Shown: positions 1 to 7,014 of the stretch, one piece after another
Layout: the number at the start of each line of letters is the position of its first letter
Numbering within the stretch: position 1 is the first letter of the stretch
Assembly (NCBI GenBank): GCA_019242135.1
Contig: JAFAWC010000371.1
Location: 1-7,852 of the forward strand
DNA from: Mycobacteriaceae bacterium
Lineage (GTDB): Bacteria > Actinomycetota > Actinomycetes > Mycobacteriales > Mycobacteriaceae
DNA length: 7,852 bases
Direction of reading: 5' to 3'
The notes under the pieces: generated by a model
Seen by the model: only the letters and a program-made list of their open reading frames with translations
What the model was told of the DNA's origin: nothing
The model's database searches: none
Position numbers and translations under genes: made by a program

Positions 1-336
1 CGCGGGGAGTCGTGGTACGGCGGCCAGCTCGCCGATGAGGTGTTGCGTTCGGCGTCGGCGGCGTTGCGGTCATGCCAGGTGAACGCGCCGCAGGCGTCGC
101 CGTCGCTGACCACCGATCAGCCCGGCAGGCTGGCTGCGGTGATCAGCGTCGGTGGCGCCGCGCCCTTGATTCTGCATCAGTATCTCGTCTCACACCCGCA
201 GAGCGGTTCGGTCGTCGAGCTGGCGATGTGGGCGTCCTCCCCGCCGGCGGAGTCGTGGCCGGTGATTTCCGATGGCCAGGTGCTCGACGCGCTGTTGGCG
301 CCGCTATGCACCGCCTATCTGGCCTCGTGCCGGTGA
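1..336 (+). CDS. Hypothetical protein, C-terminal fragment (5' end outside window)
   Basis: Frame 1 is open from the first base to a TGA at 334-336, giving 111 residues of a protein whose start lies upstream of the window. I do not recognise the family. The visible part begins RGESWYGGQLADEV and holds a short hydrophobic stretch (AAVISVGGAAPLILHQYLV, about residues 45-63). It then has a WASSPPAESWPV segment and ends DALLAPLCTAYLASCR. Codon use is GC-rich at third positions, as expected of a real gene here. It lies on the same strand as purS, 76 bp upstream. By position it could correspond to M. tuberculosis Rv0787, the hypothetical gene next to purS there; this is from memory of gene order, not from alignment. 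No function is proposed. Confidence 0.6.
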   Translation, partial: RGESWYGGQLADEVLRSASAALRSCQVNAPQASPSLTTDQPGRLAAVISVGGAAPLILHQYLVSHPQSGSVVELAMWASSPPAESWPVISDGQVLDALLAPLCTAYLASCR

Positions 337-359
337 CCCGGTGCCCGCGGTCGCGCCGG

Positions 360-365
360 TAAAGT
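360..365 (+). promoter_or_regulatory. Possible -10 box (TAAAGT) for purSQ
   Basis: TAAAGT fits the mycobacterial TANNNT -10 consensus and lies in the 76-bp gap between the upstream stop and purS. It would place transcription start near 372 and leave a leader of about 41 nt that contains the purS ribosome binding site. No convincing -35 box is visible, which is common for mycobacterial SigA promoters. The gap is short, so co-transcription with the upstream gene is also possible. Confidence 0.3.
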
Positions 366-400
366 TGGTGCGGCGATCAAAGCCAGTCCTCACCGGCAGC

Positions 401-406
401 AAGGAG
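401..406 (+). promoter_or_regulatory. Ribosome binding site fixing the purS start
   Basis: AAGGAG lies 6 nt before the GTG at 413. It selects this GTG over the ATG at 272 in the same frame, which would overlap the upstream gene and add a tail not found in PurS proteins. Confidence 0.75.
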
Positions 407-412
407 CAGTGC

Positions 413-652
413 GTGGCGCGAGTTGTGGTCAACGTCATGCCGAAGGCCGAAATCCTCGACCCGCAGGGTCAGGCGATCGTCGGCGCGCTGAATCGGCTGG
501 GCCACGCGGGCGTCTCAGATGTGCGGCAGGGCAAGCGGTTTGAGTTAGACGTAGACGACACGGTTGACGACGCGACAGTCGCCGAAATTGCCGAGGCGCT
601 GCTGGCCAACACGGTGATCGAGGACTGGACCGTGACGAGGGAGCCGTCGTGA
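413..652 (+). CDS. purS: FGAM synthase subunit PurS
   Basis: PurS is the small bridging subunit of phosphoribosylformylglycinamidine synthase, step four of IMP synthesis. It docks the glutaminase PurQ onto PurL so that ammonia can pass between them, and it acts in the cytoplasm. The product is 79 residues, the usual PurS size. It begins with a beta strand ([19 protein letters not shown]), followed by the typical helix and strand pattern [21 protein letters not shown] and an acidic DVDD stretch. It ends with a helix [15 protein letters not shown]. The GTG start is chosen for the AAGGAG 6 nt upstream and the family length. The stop overlaps the purQ start by 4 bases (GTGA), so translation of the two is probably coupled. 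The partner purL is on the same strand but 4 kb downstream. Confidence 0.93.
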   Translation: MARVVVNVMPKAEILDPQGQAIVGALNRLGHAGVSDVRQGKRFELDVDDTVDDATVAEIAEALLANTVIEDWTVTREPS

Positions 653-1332
653 CCGTGCGTCAAGCGAGGGTCGGCGTGATCACGTTTCCCGGCACGCTCG
701 ACGACGTCGACGCCGCGAGAGCGGCGCGGCGGGCCGGTGCGGAAGCGGTCATGCTCTGGCATGCCGACGCCGACCTCAAGGGTGTGGACGCGGTGATCGT
801 GCCCGGTGGGTTCTCGTACGGCGACTACCTTCGCGCGGGCGCCATCGCGCGGTTTGCGCCGGTGATGGGCGAGGTGATCGCGGCAGCGGCCCGGGGGCTG
901 CCAGTTTTGGGGATCTGCAACGGTTTCCAGGTGCTGTGCGAGGCCGGCCTGCTGCCTGGCGCGCTGACCCGCAACGCCGGGTTGCACTTCGTATGCCGCG
1001 ATCTGTGGCTGCACGTGGCGACGACGGCGACGGCGTGGACGTCGCGTTACGGGGACGGTGCCGATCTGCTGGTGCCGCTGAAGTCGGGGGAGGGCCGCTA
1101 CGTGGCCAGCGAGGCGGTGCTCGACAAGCTCGAGGCCGAGGACCGGGTGGTGTTCCGCTACCGCGACAACCCGAACGGCTCGATGCGCGACATCGCGGGC
1201 ATCTGCTCGGCCAACCGGCGCGTGGTCGGATTGATGCCGCACCCCGAGCATGCCACCGAGCCGCTCACGGGCCCTTCCGATGACGGGCTGGGGCTGTTCT
1301 ATTCGGCGCTGGACTCGGTTCTGGCCGCGTAA
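649..1332 (+). CDS. purQ: FGAM synthase glutaminase subunit PurQ
   Basis: PurQ hydrolyses glutamine to glutamate and ammonia, and hands the ammonia to PurL for conversion of FGAR to FGAM. The 227-residue product is a class I glutamine amidotransferase of normal length for the small PurQ type. The oxyanion region [15 protein letters not shown] is at about 51-65. The nucleophile is Cys90 in [11 protein letters not shown]. The catalytic His198 and Glu200 are in [18 protein letters not shown] segment at about 142-151 replaces the AHGEG form seen in many other bacteria; I believe this is normal for actinobacterial PurQ. Start: GTG at 649 overlaps the purS stop (GTGA), with GGAG at 640-643, 5 nt upstream. 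A second GTG at 655 is less well placed. The gene ends 28 bp from the convergent encapsulin stop. Confidence 0.96.
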   Translation: MTVRQARVGVITFPGTLDDVDAARAARRAGAEAVMLWHADADLKGVDAVIVPGGFSYGDYLRAGAIARFAPVMGEVIAAAARGLPVLGICNGFQVLCEAGLLPGALTRNAGLHFVCRDLWLHVATTATAWTSRYGDGADLLVPLKSGEGRYVASEAVLDKLEAEDRVVFRYRDNPNGSMRDIAGICSANRRVVGLMPHPEHATEPLTGPSDDGLGLFYSALDSVLAA

Positions 1333-1356
1333 CGACGCGTAACCACGCGTAACGTC
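1327..1356. repeat. Three 10-bp direct repeats (GCGTAACNNC) across the purQ stop
   Basis: The unit GCGTAACNNC occurs at 1327, 1337 and 1347; the first copy contains the purQ TAA. The two internal ACGCGT palindromes (1335-1340 and 1345-1350) can pair as a 6-bp stem with a 4-nt loop. CGACG (1333-1337) is also complementary to CGTCG (1353-1357). This fills the whole gap between the convergent purQ and encapsulin genes and may act as a weak two-way terminator. There is no T-run on either strand. Confidence 0.5.
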
Positions 1357-1360
1357 GGGG

Positions 1361-2161
1361 TCAGCGCGCGCCGAGCGCGACCGACGCCTCGGCGGTGTAG
1401 ACCAAAAAGGTCAGCGTCTCCTGCAGGTAAAGCTCGACGGTCTCGGCGTCGTGGCTGGTGTATCCGATCGACACGTCCGTGCCCAGTTGCAGGTCGAAAT
1501 CCCCTCCCCGAGTGGTCAACACGAACGCGCCGTCGATCGCGGGTGCCCAGATGATATCGCCGTCGACGAGTCGGTTGAGGTGCTCACGGATCGGATAGCC
1601 GTGGTCGGAGGTTTCGCTGACCGCGGTGTACACATCGGCCGACAACAGCACCGAGTAAGGCCCGTCGACACCGGCGAGGCGCAGCGCCGACAGTGCCCGG
1701 CTGATCACGTCGGGCAGCTGTCGGGCATCCTCGGGCAGCGGCAGGACCGGGTTGGAACTTGCTTGACGGATTCCCTCAATGCCCGCGGCTTGATATCCCT
1801 CGAAGATGGCGCGATCCTCCACGAACGCAAGTTTTTTGGCAGCCTCCTTGACGGGGTCCCAGTCGGAGTCCTGCGAGCCACGTTCGACGTCGTCGATCTC
1901 TGAGCGGCGAAGTTTGAAGGGGACACGAAGCCGCACAAGCGGTCTGCTCTCCCGCAGGTGGGCCACGACGCCGTCGGTGGGCGGCGCGACATCGCGAAGA
2001 TGACCGGTGCTCACCGCCGCCGTGACCGGGCCGCCCGGATCGCTCACCTCGACGACCCGGCGGCCCGCGATGTTGCGTTTGAACGTTCGGGCCGCCTCCA
2101 ATTCGATTTCCGCCCAAGCGGGCTCGGTGATCGGCGCTAGGTCGCGATAGAGGTTGTTCAT
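1361..2161 (-). CDS. enc: Family-1 encapsulin shell protein (Cfp29/linocin M18-like)
   Basis: This is the shell protein of an encapsulin nanocompartment. It has the HK97 phage capsid fold and, in related bacteria, self-assembles into a 60-subunit shell that packages enzymes bearing a short C-terminal tag. The 266-residue product starts [16 protein letters not shown], the conserved N-terminal arm that forms the cargo-binding groove. It has the E-loop region at about 40-80, DDVERG at 90-95, and KKLAFVEDRAIFEG at 109-122. A pore-loop region ETSDHGYPIREHLNRL lies at about 183-198, and the protein ends LQETLTFLVYTAEASVALGAR. It matches M. tuberculosis Cfp29 (265 residues) nearly throughout, as remembered. 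Residue 87 is Ser where the Thermotoga maritima shell has a flavin-stacking Trp. Start: ATG at 2161 overlaps the peroxidase stop as TGATG, with AAAGGA (2175-2170) 8 nt upstream. It therefore follows its cargo gene in one operon. Confidence 0.96.
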   Translation of the reverse strand: MNNLYRDLAPITEPAWAEIELEAARTFKRNIAGRRVVEVSDPGGPVTAAVSTGHLRDVAPPTDGVVAHLRESRPLVRLRVPFKLRRSEIDDVERGSQDSDWDPVKEAAKKLAFVEDRAIFEGYQAAGIEGIRQASSNPVLPLPEDARQLPDVISRALSALRLAGVDGPYSVLLSADVYTAVSETSDHGYPIREHLNRLVDGDIIWAPAIDGAFVLTTRGGDFDLQLGTDVSIGYTSHDAETVELYLQETLTFLVYTAEASVALGAR

Positions 2162-3198
2162 CAGCGTTTTCCTTTCAGGCTGCCGATGGCCAGTGAGCCG
2201 TCCGGGCGTCCCACAGGTGAGGAGCCAGGCGCCGACTGCGCCGTCTGGTCCGGCAGCGGTGGGGGGTCGTCGAGGATGTCGAGCACCGGGCTGAAGAACA
2301 ACCCGCCGGTTTTCGCGGTCGAAAAGTCGAGGATGCGGTCGGTGGTGCCGGGCGGATCACCCAGAAACATGTTGCGCAGCATCGTCTCGGTGACCTCGGG
2401 CGTCGCGGCGTATCCGATGAAATACGTCCCGAATTCCGCCTTCCCGACTTCCCCGAATGGCATGTTGTGGCGGACGATCTTGCGCTCGCGGCCCTCCTCG
2501 TCGGTGATCACGTTGAGCGCGATGTGTGAGTTGGGCGGTTTTTCAGCGTCGTCGAACTCGATGTCGTCGAGTTTGGTGCGCCCGATCACCCGTTCCTGCT
2601 CGGTGACGGACAACGAATTCCATGCCGCCATGTCGTGGATGTACTTCTGCACGATCACGTAGCTGCCGCCGGCGAAGTCGGGGTCTTCCTCGCCGATCCG
2701 CACCGCCGCCTCGGCCAGCGGACCGTCGGGGTTCTCGGTGCCGTCGACGAAGCCCAGCAGGTCGCGGTTGTCGAAGAAGCGGAAGCCGTGCACCTCGTCG
2801 GCGACGGTGAGCGCGCCGTCCATTGCGTCGAGGATCCGGCCGGCGAGCTCGAAGCAGACGTCCATGGCCTCGGCCCGGATGTGGAACAGCAGATCGCCGG
2901 CAGTGGCGGGCGCGAGGTGCCGAGGACCGCGCAACTCCTCGAACGGGTGCAACGCCGCGGGACGCGGCCCCGCGAACAACCGGTCCCAGGCCTTCGAGCC
3001 GATCGAGGTGACCATCGACAACCGCTTGGCCGGGTCACGGAAACCGACCGCCCGTACCAGTCCGGAAAGGTCGGGCAGCGCGTCGTGGACGGCGGCCTCG
3101 CCGCCCTCGTCGATGGTGGCCACCAGGAAAATGGCCGCGGGCGTCAACGGCGCCAGGACGGACTGCGGACGCTGCGGCTCGGCCGACTGCACAGACAC
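2161..3198 (-). CDS. Dyp-type heme peroxidase, encapsulin cargo
   Basis: This cytoplasmic dye-decolorising heme peroxidase uses H2O2 to oxidise dyes and phenolics. In mycobacteria it is the main encapsulin cargo (M. tuberculosis Rv0799c). With the GTG at 3198 it is 345 residues. The family signature GFVDGTENP carries the distal Asp152. The proximal heme ligand is His225 in NSHIALN, and the distal Arg243 and Asn245 are in IVRHN. These positions agree with DypB of Rhodococcus jostii (D153, H226, R244, N246) offset by one. After the enzyme domain comes a Pro/Ser/Gly-rich linker (about 312-332). The cargo-loading peptide [11 protein letters not shown] follows at 333-343, then KR. Start is uncertain: AGGG at 3205-3202 lies 3 nt from the GTG at 3198 but 9 nt from the GTG at 3192, so 343 residues is equally likely. 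An ATG at 3258 would run through the pepC start and adds unrelated sequence. Its stop overlaps the encapsulin ATG (TGATG). Confidence 0.95.
   Translation of the reverse strand: MSVQSAEPQRPQSVLAPLTPAAIFLVATIDEGGEAAVHDALPDLSGLVRAVGFRDPAKRLSMVTSIGSKAWDRLFAGPRPAALHPFEELRGPRHLAPATAGDLLFHIRAEAMDVCFELAGRILDAMDGALTVADEVHGFRFFDNRDLLGFVDGTENPDGPLAEAAVRIGEEDPDFAGGSYVIVQKYIHDMAAWNSLSVTEQERVIGRTKLDDIEFDDAEKPPNSHIALNVITDEEGRERKIVRHNMPFGEVGKAEFGTYFIGYAATPEVTETMLRNMFLGDPPGTTDRILDFSTAKTGGLFFSPVLDILDDPPPLPDQTAQSAPGSSPVGRPDGSLAIGSLKGKR
2165..2197 (-). other. Encapsulin cargo-loading peptide coding segment
   Basis: This segment encodes [11 protein letters not shown] near the end of the peroxidase, followed by KR and the stop. 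SLxIGSLKG is the known targeting motif that binds the inner surface of the encapsulin shell. The flexible linker before it (with PGSSPVGRP) is typical of tethered cargo. The peroxidase and shell genes are adjacent and coupled. Boundaries are given to within a few bases. Confidence 0.85.
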
Positions 3199-3245
3199 AG
3201 ACCCTATCTGGCATCGCCACGGGGACGGCAGCAAGGATGGGCAAC
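3199..3245. promoter_or_regulatory. Divergent promoter region between peroxidase-encapsulin and pepC
   Basis: Two divergent genes start on either side of this 47-bp gap, so it and the flanking coding ends should hold both promoters. On the minus strand TAGGGT (3206-3201) fits TANNNT and would start transcription near 3194, almost at the GTG at 3192, hinting at a leaderless or near-leaderless mRNA. On the plus strand TATCTG (3205-3210) is a weak -10-like match for pepC. The two candidates overlap, so the promoters could compete. No clear -35 boxes or operator repeats were seen. Confidence 0.35.
3233..3237 (+). promoter_or_regulatory. Ribosome binding site fixing the pepC start
   Basis: AAGGA lies 8 nt before the ATG at 3246. 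It overlaps the alternative in-frame ATG at 3237, which has no comparable site upstream, so 3246 is preferred. Confidence 0.65.
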
Positions 3246-4505
3246 ATGTCGCAGGCAACCGCGAAAGGCTTGTGTGAGTTCATCGACGCGTCGCCGTCGC
3301 CGTACCACGTCTGCGCGACCGTGGCGCAGCGGCTCGCGCTGGCCGGCTACACCGAGGTGGACGAGAGCCAACGATGGCAGGCCGACGGTCGGTATTTCAC
3401 GGTGCGCGCCGGGTCGATCGTGGCGTGGAACTCCGCCGGCCCGCCGGGCCGCCCGTTCCGTGTCGTCGGCGGCCACACCGACAGCCCCAACCTGCGGGTC
3501 AAGCAGCGACCCGACCGCTTCGTCAGCGGATGGCAGGTCGTTGCGCTGCAACCGTACGGTGGCGCGTGGCTGAACTCGTGGCTGGATCGCGACCTGGGCA
3601 TCAGCGGCCGGCTGTCGGTGCTGCGCGCCGGGGTCGCGACGCCGCACCTGATCCGTATCGACGAGCCCGTGCTGCGGGTGCCGCAGCTGGCCATTCACCT
3701 GGCCGACGACCGCCAGGCGGTGAAGCTGGATCCGCAACGGCACGTGAACGCCGTGTGGGGCGTGGGCAGCGGTGCCCGGTCGTTTCTGGCCTACGTCGCC
3801 GAGCGGGCCGGCGTCGATGTCGGCGACGTGCTCGGCGCCGATCTGATGACCCACGATGTGCAGCCGTCGGCGGTGCTAGGGGTAGACGGTGACCTCGTCG
3901 GTGCGCCGCGGCTGGATAACCAGGCGACCTGCTACGCGGGTGTGGAGGCGTTCGTTGCCGCCGAAGCAGGTGACCACCTGCCGGTGCTCGCGCTGTTCGA
4001 CCACGAGGAGGTCGGGTCGACATCCGATCACGGCGCGCAGTCGAATCTGCTGCCGACCGTTCTCGAGCGGATCGTGTTGGCTGACGGGGGAAGTCGCGAA
4101 GACTACCTGCGCCGGCTGCCGGGATCGGTGCTGGCCTCAGGTGACATGGCGCACGCCACGCACCCGAACTACCCGGAGCGTCACGAACCGGGCCACCTGA
4201 TCGAGGTGAATGGGGGACCGGTGCTGAAAGTCCAGCCGAACCTGCGCTACGCAACCGATGGCCGCTCGGCCGCGGTTTTCGCGCTGGCGTGCGAGCAGGC
4301 AGGCGTGCCCCTGCAGCGCTACGAGCACCGGGCCGACTTGCCGTGCGGGTCGACGATCGGGCCGATGACATCGGCGCGTACCGGTATTCCGACGGTCGAT
4401 GTCGGCGCCGCGCAGCTGGCGATGCATTCCGCGCGCGAACTGATGGGCGCCCGCGACGTGGCGTCGTATTCAGCAGCGCTGCAAGCCTTTCTGTCTCCCG
4501 ACTAG
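3246..4505 (+). CDS. pepC: M18 family zinc aminopeptidase PepC
   Basis: This is a predicted cytoplasmic dinuclear zinc aminopeptidase (M18, aspartyl aminopeptidase-like) that removes N-terminal residues from peptides. The product is 419 residues, normal for the family, and matches M. tuberculosis PepC (Rv0800) along its length as remembered. The metal-site motifs are all present: His77 in GGHTDSPNL, Asp224 in PRLDNQ, Glu254-Glu255 in FDHEEVGS, Asp300 in [13 protein letters not shown], and His394 in LAMHSARE. It also has the conserved substrate region [19 protein letters not shown] (367-385). There is no signal peptide, so it should be cytosolic. It ends ALQAFLSPD with no encapsulin-targeting tail, so there is no sign that it is packaged. 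Start: ATG at 3246 with AAGGA 8 nt upstream. It diverges from the peroxidase gene; the same neighbourhood is kept in M. tuberculosis, which suggests a functional or regulatory tie but does not prove one. Confidence 0.95.
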   Translation: MSQATAKGLCEFIDASPSPYHVCATVAQRLALAGYTEVDESQRWQADGRYFTVRAGSIVAWNSAGPPGRPFRVVGGHTDSPNLRVKQRPDRFVSGWQVVALQPYGGAWLNSWLDRDLGISGRLSVLRAGVATPHLIRIDEPVLRVPQLAIHLADDRQAVKLDPQRHVNAVWGVGSGARSFLAYVAERAGVDVGDVLGADLMTHDVQPSAVLGVDGDLVGAPRLDNQATCYAGVEAFVAAEAGDHLPVLALFDHEEVGSTSDHGAQSNLLPTVLERIVLADGGSREDYLRRLPGSVLASGDMAHATHPNYPERHEPGHLIEVNGGPVLKVQPNLRYATDGRSAAVFALACEQAGVPLQRYEHRADLPCGSTIGPMTSARTGIPTVDVGAAQLAMHSARELMGARDVASYSAALQAFLSPD

Positions 4506-4553
4506 CTCCGACTAACCGCGCCAGCCCACCCGCCTCGCGTCGATTTCTGCACC

Positions 4554-4585
4554 AGGGCTGTGATTCGGCGACGATCCGCAGCCCT
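4554..4585 (+). terminator. Possible hairpin terminator after pepC
   Basis: AGGGCTGTG (4554-4562) pairs with CGCAGCCCT (4577-4585) as a 9-bp stem with one G-U pair. The 14-nt loop could itself close with TCG/CGA. It lies 49 bp after the pepC stop and about 84 bp before the purL -10 candidate. No T-run follows, as is usual for many mycobacterial hairpins, so termination is not certain. The rest of the 175-bp gap (4506-4680) shows no gene; only the purL promoter candidate was found. Confidence 0.4.
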
Positions 4586-4668
4586 CCTGCAGATCTCGAC
4601 GCAACCCAGCACCCCATCAGCCCGTCAACTCGACGCGTGGCAGCCGCGAGCGAACGGGCCACGGACTC

Positions 4669-4674
4669 TAAGCT
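4669..4674 (+). promoter_or_regulatory. -10 box (TAAGCT) for a leaderless purL transcript
   Basis: TAAGCT fits the TANNNT consensus. Taking its last T as -7 puts +1 at 4681, the first base of the purL GTG. No Shine-Dalgarno sequence is visible before that GTG. The two facts together support a leaderless mRNA, a common arrangement in mycobacteria. No -35 box stands out around 4646-4651. Confidence 0.5.
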
Positions 4675-4680
4675 GTCTGC

Positions 4681-7005
4681 GTGACGTCGCCGCTCGCACA
4701 GACGCCGCAGGCCGTGCCCGCGCTCGACACGGTCGACCACGCGGCGGCGACGCCCGATCTGCCACAGCCGTACCGCGAGCTGGGCCTCAAGGACGACGAG
4801 TACGCCCGGATCCGCGCCATCCTCCACCGCCGCCCCACCGACGCCGAGCTGGCCATGTACTCGGTGATGTGGAGCGAGCACTGCTCCTACAAGTCGTCGA
4901 AGGCACACCTGCGCTACTTCGGTGAGACCACCTCCGACGAGATGCGCTCGGGCATGCTGGCGGGTATCGGCGAGAACGCCGGCGTCGTCGACATCGGCGA
5001 CGGCTGGGCGGTGACCTTCAAGGTCGAGTCCCACAACCACCCCTCCTACGTCGAGCCCTACCAGGGCGCGGCCACCGGGGTGGGCGGCATCGTGCGCGAC
5101 ATCATGGCGATGGGGGCGCGTCCCGTCGCGGTGATGGACCAGCTGCGGTTCGGCACCGCCGACGCCCCCGACACCCGCCGCGTTGTCGACGGGGTGGTGC
5201 GCGGCATCGGCGGATACGGCAACTCGCTGGGGCTTCCGAACATCGGCGGCGAGACCGTGTTCGACGCGTCCTATGCAGGCAACCCGCTCGTCAACGCGCT
5301 GTGCGTCGGAGCGCTGCGCAAAGAGGATCTGCACCTGGCGTTCGCATCCGGCACTGGCAACAAGATCGTCCTGTTCGGCGCGCGCACCGGGTTGGACGGG
5401 ATCGGCGGGGTCTCGGTGCTGGCGTCGGAGACGTTTGGTTCGGATCCGGCGACTTCCGGCCGCAAGAAGCTGCCGTCGGTGCAGGTCGGTGACCCGTTCA
5501 TGGAAAAGGTGCTCATCGAGTGCTGCCTGGAGCTGTACGCCGAAGGTCTGGTGGTCGGCATCCAAGACCTGGGTGGCGCCGGATTGTCCTGCGCCACCTC
5601 CGAACTCGCGTCGGCCGGCGACGGGGGCATGGCCATCGAGCTGGAGAAGGTGCCGCTGCGTACCGCGAACATGAGCCCCGCCGAGGTGCTCGCCAGCGAG
5701 TCGCAGGAACGCATGTGCGCCGTGGTCAAGCCCGAAAACGTCGACCCGTTCCTGGCGGTGTGCCGCAAGTGGGACGTGCTCGCAACGGTGATCGGCGAGG
5801 TAACCAACGGTGACCGGCTGCACATCACCTGGCACGGCGAGACTGTGGTCGATGTTCCGCCACGCACGGTCGCCCACGAAGGCCCCGTCTACCACCGCCC
5901 GGTGGCGCGCCCTGTCACCCAGGACGCGCTGACCGCCGACACGTCCGCCCGACTGCCACGGCCCGGCACGGGCCCTGAGCTGCGCGCCACTTTGCTTGCG
6001 CTGCTTGCGAGCCCACACCTGTGCAGCCGGGCATTCATCACCGAGCAGTACGACCGCTACGTTCGCGGCAACACCGTTCTGGCCGAACATGCCGACGGCG
6101 GGGTGCTGCGCATCGACGAACGGACCGGACGCGGCATCGCGGTGTCCACCGATGCGAACGGGCGCTACACCCAGCTCGACCCCTTTGCCGGCGCGCAACT
6201 CGCCCTGGCCGAGGCGTACCGCAACGTCGCGGTCACCGGCGCGACTCCGGTGGCGGTGACCAACTGCCTGAACTTCGGGTCGCCTGAGGATCCGGGCGTG
6301 ATGTGGCAGTTCTCGCAAGCGGTCCGGGGACTGGCCGACGGCTGTGCTGTCCTGGGTATCCCAGTCACCGGCGGCAACGTCAGCTTCTACAACCAGACCG
6401 GCTCCACCGCGATTTTGCCCACTCCGGTCGTCGGCGTACTGGGCGTGATCGATGATGTTGCGCGGCGCATTGCGACCGACTTCGGCACCGAGCCGGGTGA
6501 GGTGCTGATGCTGCTGGGCGACACGCGCGACGAGTTCGACGGGTCCGTCTGGGCCCAGGTGACCGCCGACCATCTCGGCGGCCGGCCGCCGGCCGTTGAC
6601 CTGCGTCGGGAGCGGCTGCTGGCCGATGTGCTCACCGCCGCATGCCGTGACGGGCTGCTGTCGGCCGCCCACGACCTGTCCGAGGGCGGATTCATCCAGG
6701 CGGTCGTCGAGTCCGCGCTGGCCGGCGAAACCGGTTGCCGCATCGTGATTCCCGCCGACTTCGACTCCGGCAACGGCCCTTTCACGTTCCTGTTCTCCGA
6801 ATCCGCCGGGCGTGTGCTGGTTGCGGTTCCACGCAGCGAGGAAAGCCGGTTCCAGGCGCTGTGCGAGGCGCGGGGTCTGCCTGCCACCCGAGTCGGTGTC
6901 GTTGATCCCGACAGCGACTCGGTCGAGGTGCAGGGCCAGTTCACGGTGTCGCTCGACGAGCTTCGCGCGACGTACGAGGGCGCGCTGCCTAAGTTGTTCG
7001 GTTAG
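4681..7005 (+). CDS. purL: FGAM synthase large subunit PurL
   Basis: PurL is the ATP-dependent synthetase subunit that converts FGAR to FGAM using ammonia from PurQ, in a complex with PurS. The 774-residue product is the small PurL type, which needs separate PurS and PurQ, both encoded upstream. Conserved motifs seen: [11 protein letters not shown] with His67; [19 protein letters not shown] (115-133), the nucleotide-binding strand and glycine loop; [13 protein letters not shown] from Asp296; GGNVSFYN (564-571) of the second half; and AHDLSEGG with His664. The duplicated AIRS-like architecture is complete. The GTG at 4681 gives about 13 residues more than M. tuberculosis PurL, as remembered, whose start aligns with the GTG at 4714. 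I keep 4681 because the -10 box at 4669-4674 places +1 on it and 4714 has no well-spaced ribosome site. The TAG stop is 9 bp before, and in the same frame as, the next gene. Confidence 0.96.
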   Translation: MTSPLAQTPQAVPALDTVDHAAATPDLPQPYRELGLKDDEYARIRAILHRRPTDAELAMYSVMWSEHCSYKSSKAHLRYFGETTSDEMRSGMLAGIGENAGVVDIGDGWAVTFKVESHNHPSYVEPYQGAATGVGGIVRDIMAMGARPVAVMDQLRFGTADAPDTRRVVDGVVRGIGGYGNSLGLPNIGGETVFDASYAGNPLVNALCVGALRKEDLHLAFASGTGNKIVLFGARTGLDGIGGVSVLASETFGSDPATSGRKKLPSVQVGDPFMEKVLIECCLELYAEGLVVGIQDLGGAGLSCATSELASAGDGGMAIELEKVPLRTANMSPAEVLASESQERMCAVVKPENVDPFLAVCRKWDVLATVIGEVTNGDRLHITWHGETVVDVPPRTVAHEGPVYHRPVARPVTQDALTADTSARLPRPGTGPELRATLLALLASPHLCSRAFITEQYDRYVRGNTVLAEHADGGVLRIDERTGRGIAVSTDANGRYTQLDPFAGAQLALAEAYRNVAVTGATPVAVTNCLNFGSPEDPGVMWQFSQAVRGLADGCAVLGIPVTGGNVSFYNQTGSTAILPTPVVGVLGVIDDVARRIATDFGTEPGEVLMLLGDTRDEFDGSVWAQVTADHLGGRPPAVDLRRERLLADVLTAACRDGLLSAAHDLSEGGFIQAVVESALAGETGCRIVIPADFDSGNGPFTFLFSESAGRVLVAVPRSEESRFQALCEARGLPATRVGVVDPDSDSVEVQGQFTVSLDELRATYEGALPKLFG

Positions 7006-7014
7006 GCGTCGGCG

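Noticed and set aside
469..1251. 260-codon minus-strand frame opposite purS and purQ
   Set aside because: It is antisense to two well-supported genes, with composition typical of a shadow and no family features.
3199..3258. Longer peroxidase start at the ATG at 3258
   Set aside because: It would overlap the pepC start and ribosome site, and the added residues do not resemble peroxidase N-termini, where conserved sequence begins near [15 protein letters not shown].
2635..3573. 312-codon plus-strand frame opposite the peroxidase and running into pepC
   Set aside because: It overlaps the peroxidase on the opposite strand and pepC in the wrong frame, and its sequence has no recognisable motifs.
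3246..4505. PepC as a second encapsulin cargo
   Set aside because: Its C-terminus (ALQAFLSPD) and N-terminus lack the SLxIGSLKG-type loading motif; only gene adjacency suggests a link.
4506..4680. Purine riboswitch or small gene in the pepC-purL gap
   Set aside because: No riboswitch core was recognised, a leaderless purL would leave no leader for one, and no open frame with a ribosome site and sensible composition fits the gap.
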